Part shown: in pieces, positions 61,368 through 64,000 of the stretch | How the letters are laid out: each line of letters opens with the position of its first letter | Numbering within the stretch: the stretch's first letter is position 1 | Assembly: GCA_035441325.1 (NCBI GenBank) | Contig: DAOROA010000008.1 | Coordinates: 1 to 64,000 of the forward strand | Source: Competibacter_A sp002352125 | GTDB taxonomy: Bacteria; Pseudomonadota; Gammaproteobacteria; Competibacterales; Competibacteraceae | DNA: 64,000 bases | Direction: 5' to 3' | Notes under the pieces: model-generated | Told to the model about the DNA's origin: nothing | Seen by the model: only the letters and a program-made list of their open reading frames with translations | Database searches by the model: none | Translations under genes and position numbers: made by a program

Positions 61368-62317
61368 TGCCGGTCGCCCGGCTTCCCACCGTCAGCCTCA
61401 ACTATCTGCGGTTTCCCAGCCGAACCGACACGCCGCCTGGTGGCGATCTGGTGTTGGTGCACGGTCTGGCCGCCAGCTTGGGGTTCTGGCATCTCGGTAT
61501 CGTCCGGCCGCTGTCTTGGCTGTGCCGGCTCACCGCCTACGATCTTCGCGGGCACGGCCGCAGCGAGCTGCCCGCCACCGGCTACTCGATTCCCCGGATG
61601 GCCGACGATTTGGCCGCTCTGCTCGATCATCTCGGATTGGAACGCGTGCACTTGCTCGGCCACAGTTTCGGCGGCGCCATCGCCCTGCTGTTCGCCCACC
61701 GCCACCCGGAGCGGGTCCGCAGCGTCATCGTGGCCGACACCCGCTTGCGCGCTTTGCAGCCTTATCACCGCTTGCGCGACTGGAGCGATTGGCCGCACTG
61801 GCGCCCGATCCTGCGGCGCGCCGGCATCGAGTTGAACGACTCCGAGCCGGAAGGTGGCTACGAACTGCTCGTCGCCATGGCGCGAGCGCAAACTGGCGAA
61901 GCAAGCGCTTTGCCGCTGCCGCTGTTTCCGCCCTCGACCGGCGGCGCCCGCAGAAACGGCAGCGCCCACCGCTGGCTGCGATTGCAAGAGGTCACATCGA
62001 TCAAACAGGACTTGCAAGCGCCCGACGGCTTGGTTCCGCAAGTCCTGCAAGAGATCCGGCTACCCGTACTCGGGCTATATGGCGAAAATTCTCCGGTGAT
62101 GCCCACCGCTCGCGCGCTGCGACGGCTTTGCCCCCATTACGACCTGCATCTGATCCGCCACGCCGGGCATTTTTTCCCGTTGACCCGCCCGCGCCGATTG
62201 GCTCACGCTACCTTGCGCTTCCTGGCGGCGCAGACTGGGCTTCCCATTCGCCTGGAACAGATTATCGACGGCATCGACCATGATCGCGAACCCCAGCCGC
62301 TCTTTGCAGCCTTTTGA
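61364..62317 (+). CDS. Alpha/beta hydrolase
   Basis: A 317-residue alpha/beta fold enzyme: oxyanion HG at residues 33-34 (LVLVHGLAASLGF), YDLRGHGRSE, nucleophile elbow GHSFGG (Ser101) and a late His in LIRHAGHFFPL. Its ATG overlaps the phosphodiesterase TGA (ATGATGA) with GGAGGA just before it, so the two are coupled. The long frame open upstream is in the shadow of the phosphodiesterase gene. It may hydrolyse an ester or thioester of the same product. Confidence 0.93.
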   Translation: MMPVARLPTVSLNYLRFPSRTDTPPGGDLVLVHGLAASLGFWHLGIVRPLSWLCRLTAYDLRGHGRSELPATGYSIPRMADDLAALLDHLGLERVHLLGHSFGGAIALLFAHRHPERVRSVIVADTRLRALQPYHRLRDWSDWPHWRPILRRAGIELNDSEPEGGYELLVAMARAQTGEASALPLPLFPPSTGGARRNGSAHRWLRLQEVTSIKQDLQAPDGLVPQVLQEIRLPVLGLYGENSPVMPTARALRRLCPHYDLHLIRHAGHFFPLTRPRRLAHATLRFLAAQTGLPIRLEQIIDGIDHDREPQPLFAAF

Positions 62318-63761
62318 TCCCAATCCATCGCCAGGCCTTTCCGGCCAGCACTTCCGCCGGATCGCCGCCCACGGCTTCGGCGACCCGTACAACGCCTATC
62401 CGCATTCGATGGCTTGGTATAAAGGTTATTTGTACGTCGGAACCACCCGTGCCAATTTGTGCATGCTGAAGGTGTCCAAGATTCCCACCAAGTTCGCGTT
62501 CTGGCCAGTGGATTGTCCCGACAACCTGTACGACCTGGACATGCGGGCGCAGATTTGGCGCTACCATCCAGCCGATGGGGAATGGCGAGAGGTTTATCGT
62601 TCGCCGCTGATCACCGGCGAGAAGGGTAACGTCATTCCCCGGGACATGGGCTATCGCGGCATGGCGGTATTTCAGGGCGAGTCGGACCCGGAACCGGCTT
62701 TGTACGTCTCGACCTACGCATCGGCCGAGGGGCCCGGCGCTTACGTCCTGCGCAGCGTGGACGGCGAGCATTTCGCGCCGGTCTCCAAGCCTGGCCTGTT
62801 GGAACTGCCCACCACCAGCATCCGCACTCTGACCCCGTTCAAAGACCGCCTGTTCACCGCGCCGACCGGCCGGGCCGGCGGCAGCCCGAACGTCGCCGAT
62901 ATCGCGGTCATCTACGAAAGCCGCGACCCGATCCGAGGCGATTGGACGCCCGTCAACGCGCCCGGTTTCGGCGATCCGGACAATGCCGGCGTCTTCGAGA
63001 TGATCGGTTTCGGCGATCATCTGTATGCCGGCACCATGAACTTCAAGCGGGGTTTCCAAGTGTGGCGCACTCGCGCCGCGGGCGATCCTCCTTACGCTTG
63101 GGAGCAGATCATCGCCGAGGGCGCTTACCGCGGTCCATTGAATCAAGGCGTGGTCAGCCTCGCGGAGTTCAAGGGCGCGCTCTACATCGGCGGCGGCATT
63201 CAAAACGGCGGTATCGACAGCGTACACAAGGTCGGACCCGCCGCGCCGGAACTGATCCGCTTCCATCCCGACGGGCATTGGGATTTGATCGTCGGCGCCC
63301 AGCGCGATACGCCCGATGGTTCCAAGCAACCGCTATCCGGATTCCGCCCAGGATTCAATAACTTATTCAATGGTTATTTCTGGCGGATGGCCGCCCACGA
63401 AGGCTGGCTGTATCTGGGCACGCTGGACTGGAGCCGGATGCTATCCTACGCCGACCGGGAACGCTGGCCGGCTTGGTTCCGGCGCACGGTCGATCGAATC
63501 GGTCTGGAAAAAATCATCGAACGGCAAGCCGGTTTCGACTTGTACCGCAGTGCCGATGGGGAAAACTGGTTACCGGTGACCACCAGCGGCTTCGGCAATC
63601 CCTACAATTACGGCTTGCGCAGCTTGGTTTCCACGCCTCATGGCTTATTCGTCGGCGCGGTCAATCCGTTCGGTCCGCGCGTGGCGTGTCGGGAAAGGGA
63701 AGAATGGGCCTATCGCGACAACCCGGACGGCGGGTTGGAAATCTGGCTGGGCCACCGTTGA
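62280..63761 (+). CDS. Probable beta-propeller protein with GFG-P-N repeats
   Basis: A 493-residue protein without a signal peptide. A recurring motif GFGDPYN, GFGDPDN, GFGNPYN (about residues 32, 228 and 436) is each time followed by a segment of the type HSMAWYKGYLYVGTTRANL or VFEMIGFGDHLYAGTMNF, suggesting propeller blades with a kelch- or exo-sialidase-like fold. There are also many aromatic and Asp residues. I do not recognise a named family. It overlaps the hydrolase gene by 38 bases, and the next gene starts on its TGA. Confidence 0.85.
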   Translation: MIANPSRSLQPFDPNPSPGLSGQHFRRIAAHGFGDPYNAYPHSMAWYKGYLYVGTTRANLCMLKVSKIPTKFAFWPVDCPDNLYDLDMRAQIWRYHPADGEWREVYRSPLITGEKGNVIPRDMGYRGMAVFQGESDPEPALYVSTYASAEGPGAYVLRSVDGEHFAPVSKPGLLELPTTSIRTLTPFKDRLFTAPTGRAGGSPNVADIAVIYESRDPIRGDWTPVNAPGFGDPDNAGVFEMIGFGDHLYAGTMNFKRGFQVWRTRAAGDPPYAWEQIIAEGAYRGPLNQGVVSLAEFKGALYIGGGIQNGGIDSVHKVGPAAPELIRFHPDGHWDLIVGAQRDTPDGSKQPLSGFRPGFNNLFNGYFWRMAAHEGWLYLGTLDWSRMLSYADRERWPAWFRRTVDRIGLEKIIERQAGFDLYRSADGENWLPVTTSGFGNPYNYGLRSLVSTPHGLFVGAVNPFGPRVACREREEWAYRDNPDGGLEIWLGHR

Positions 63762-64000
63762 TGGGATCATCGATGCCAGCACCGCTGTTCGTTCTCACCT
63801 GCATGCGTTCCTATTCGTCCCTGGTTTGCGCCATGCTGGGCCAGCATCCGGCGATGTACGGTTTGCCGGAACTGAATCTGTTCATGGCCGATACCCTGGC
63901 CGGCGTGATGAACAAACTACAAATCGTGCGCCCGCAAAGCCTGCATGGCCTGTTGCGCGTGGTGGCGCAAGTCGAGTATCGAGCCCAAACCACGGACACC
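63761..64000 (+). CDS. Sulfotransferase-like protein, 3' truncated by the window end
   Basis: ATG at 63761-63763 overlaps the TGA of the previous gene by one base. Eighty codons are visible and still open at 64000. The N-terminus FVLTCMRSYSSLVCAMLGQHPAMYGLPELNLF matches the PAPS-binding first motif of sulfotransferases (usually P-R-S-G-T-T-L, then a leucine-rich helix, H-P and P-E). Ser and Ser replace some usual residues. It is too short to be sure; a nucleoside or other P-loop transferase is less likely. It continues a four-gene overlapping operon. Confidence 0.75.
   Translation, partial: MGSSMPAPLFVLTCMRSYSSLVCAMLGQHPAMYGLPELNLFMADTLAGVMNKLQIVRPQSLHGLLRVVAQVEYRAQTTDT

Overview
The window comes from a GC-rich gammaproteobacterium. 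Gene order supports this more than any single gene. The block ptp - kdsB - ycaR - lpxK - exbD - exbB - comEC - lolD - lolC closely matches the Pseudomonas aeruginosa neighbourhood of rne. The block gyrA - pheA - hisC - tyrA - aroA - cmk - rpsA - ihfB - lapA - lapB is a classic gammaproteobacterial supraoperon. I cannot fix the genus; a large-genome environmental lineage with many Ser/Thr kinases and signalling proteins (Competibacter-like) would fit. A 56-base run of N shows this is a draft assembly.

1-24.4 kb, almost all on the minus strand: the end of a low-complexity protein (possibly the RNase E tail) with a strong terminator; a tyrosine phosphatase; the Kdo/lipid A genes kdsB and lpxK with ycaR, exbD and exbB between and beside them; the DNA-uptake channel gene comEC; lolDC for lipoprotein export; a ComEA-like HhH protein; lapB and lapA for LPS control; ihfB; rpsA; cmk; the aromatic amino acid run aroA-tyrA-hisC-pheA; gyrA; and a coupled pair of membrane-associated GTPases.

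24.5-42.3 kb, mixed orientation: a secreted protein divergent from a PepSY/response-regulator/sensor-kinase operon whose leader carries three 20-bp repeats; an EEP-family hydrolase; a YkgJ cysteine-cluster protein preceded by a possible 24-codon ORF; a FIST sensor paired with a GAF-GAF-PAS-GGDEF-EAL protein; two carbonyl-reducing oxidoreductases (one is yqhD); a TrpX-type ABC transporter; gamma-glutamyltranspeptidase; and a DUF2934 protein.

42.3-59.6 kb is the most unusual part. A 647-bp gap holds an inverted DnaA-box pair and a frameshifted mini-ORF. It is followed by an operon (read right to left) of DUF2760, Hsp70-like 1, Hsp70-like 2 and a WD40 protein whose kinase domain has lost its catalytic residues. 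The second Hsp70 gene appears to start at AUC. Next to it are a PilH-type receiver and an operon in which a VWA lipoprotein gene precedes an ECF sigma factor, a putative anti-sigma factor and a DnaJ-related protein, the last three joined by 4-bp overlaps. An apparently active Ser/Thr kinase, a DUF350 membrane protein, an SPFH protein and a hemolysin III family protein follow. A J-protein made with a sigma/anti-sigma pair beside orphan Hsp70s and a pseudokinase suggests a dedicated chaperone-signalling module.

59.7-64.0 kb on the plus strand: a tightly overlapping operon of an alkaline-phosphatase-superfamily phosphodiesterase, an alpha/beta hydrolase, a repeat (probably beta-propeller) protein and a sulfotransferase-like gene cut by the window end. 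It looks like a tailoring or salvage pathway for a sulfated or phosphorylated product; its substrate is unknown.
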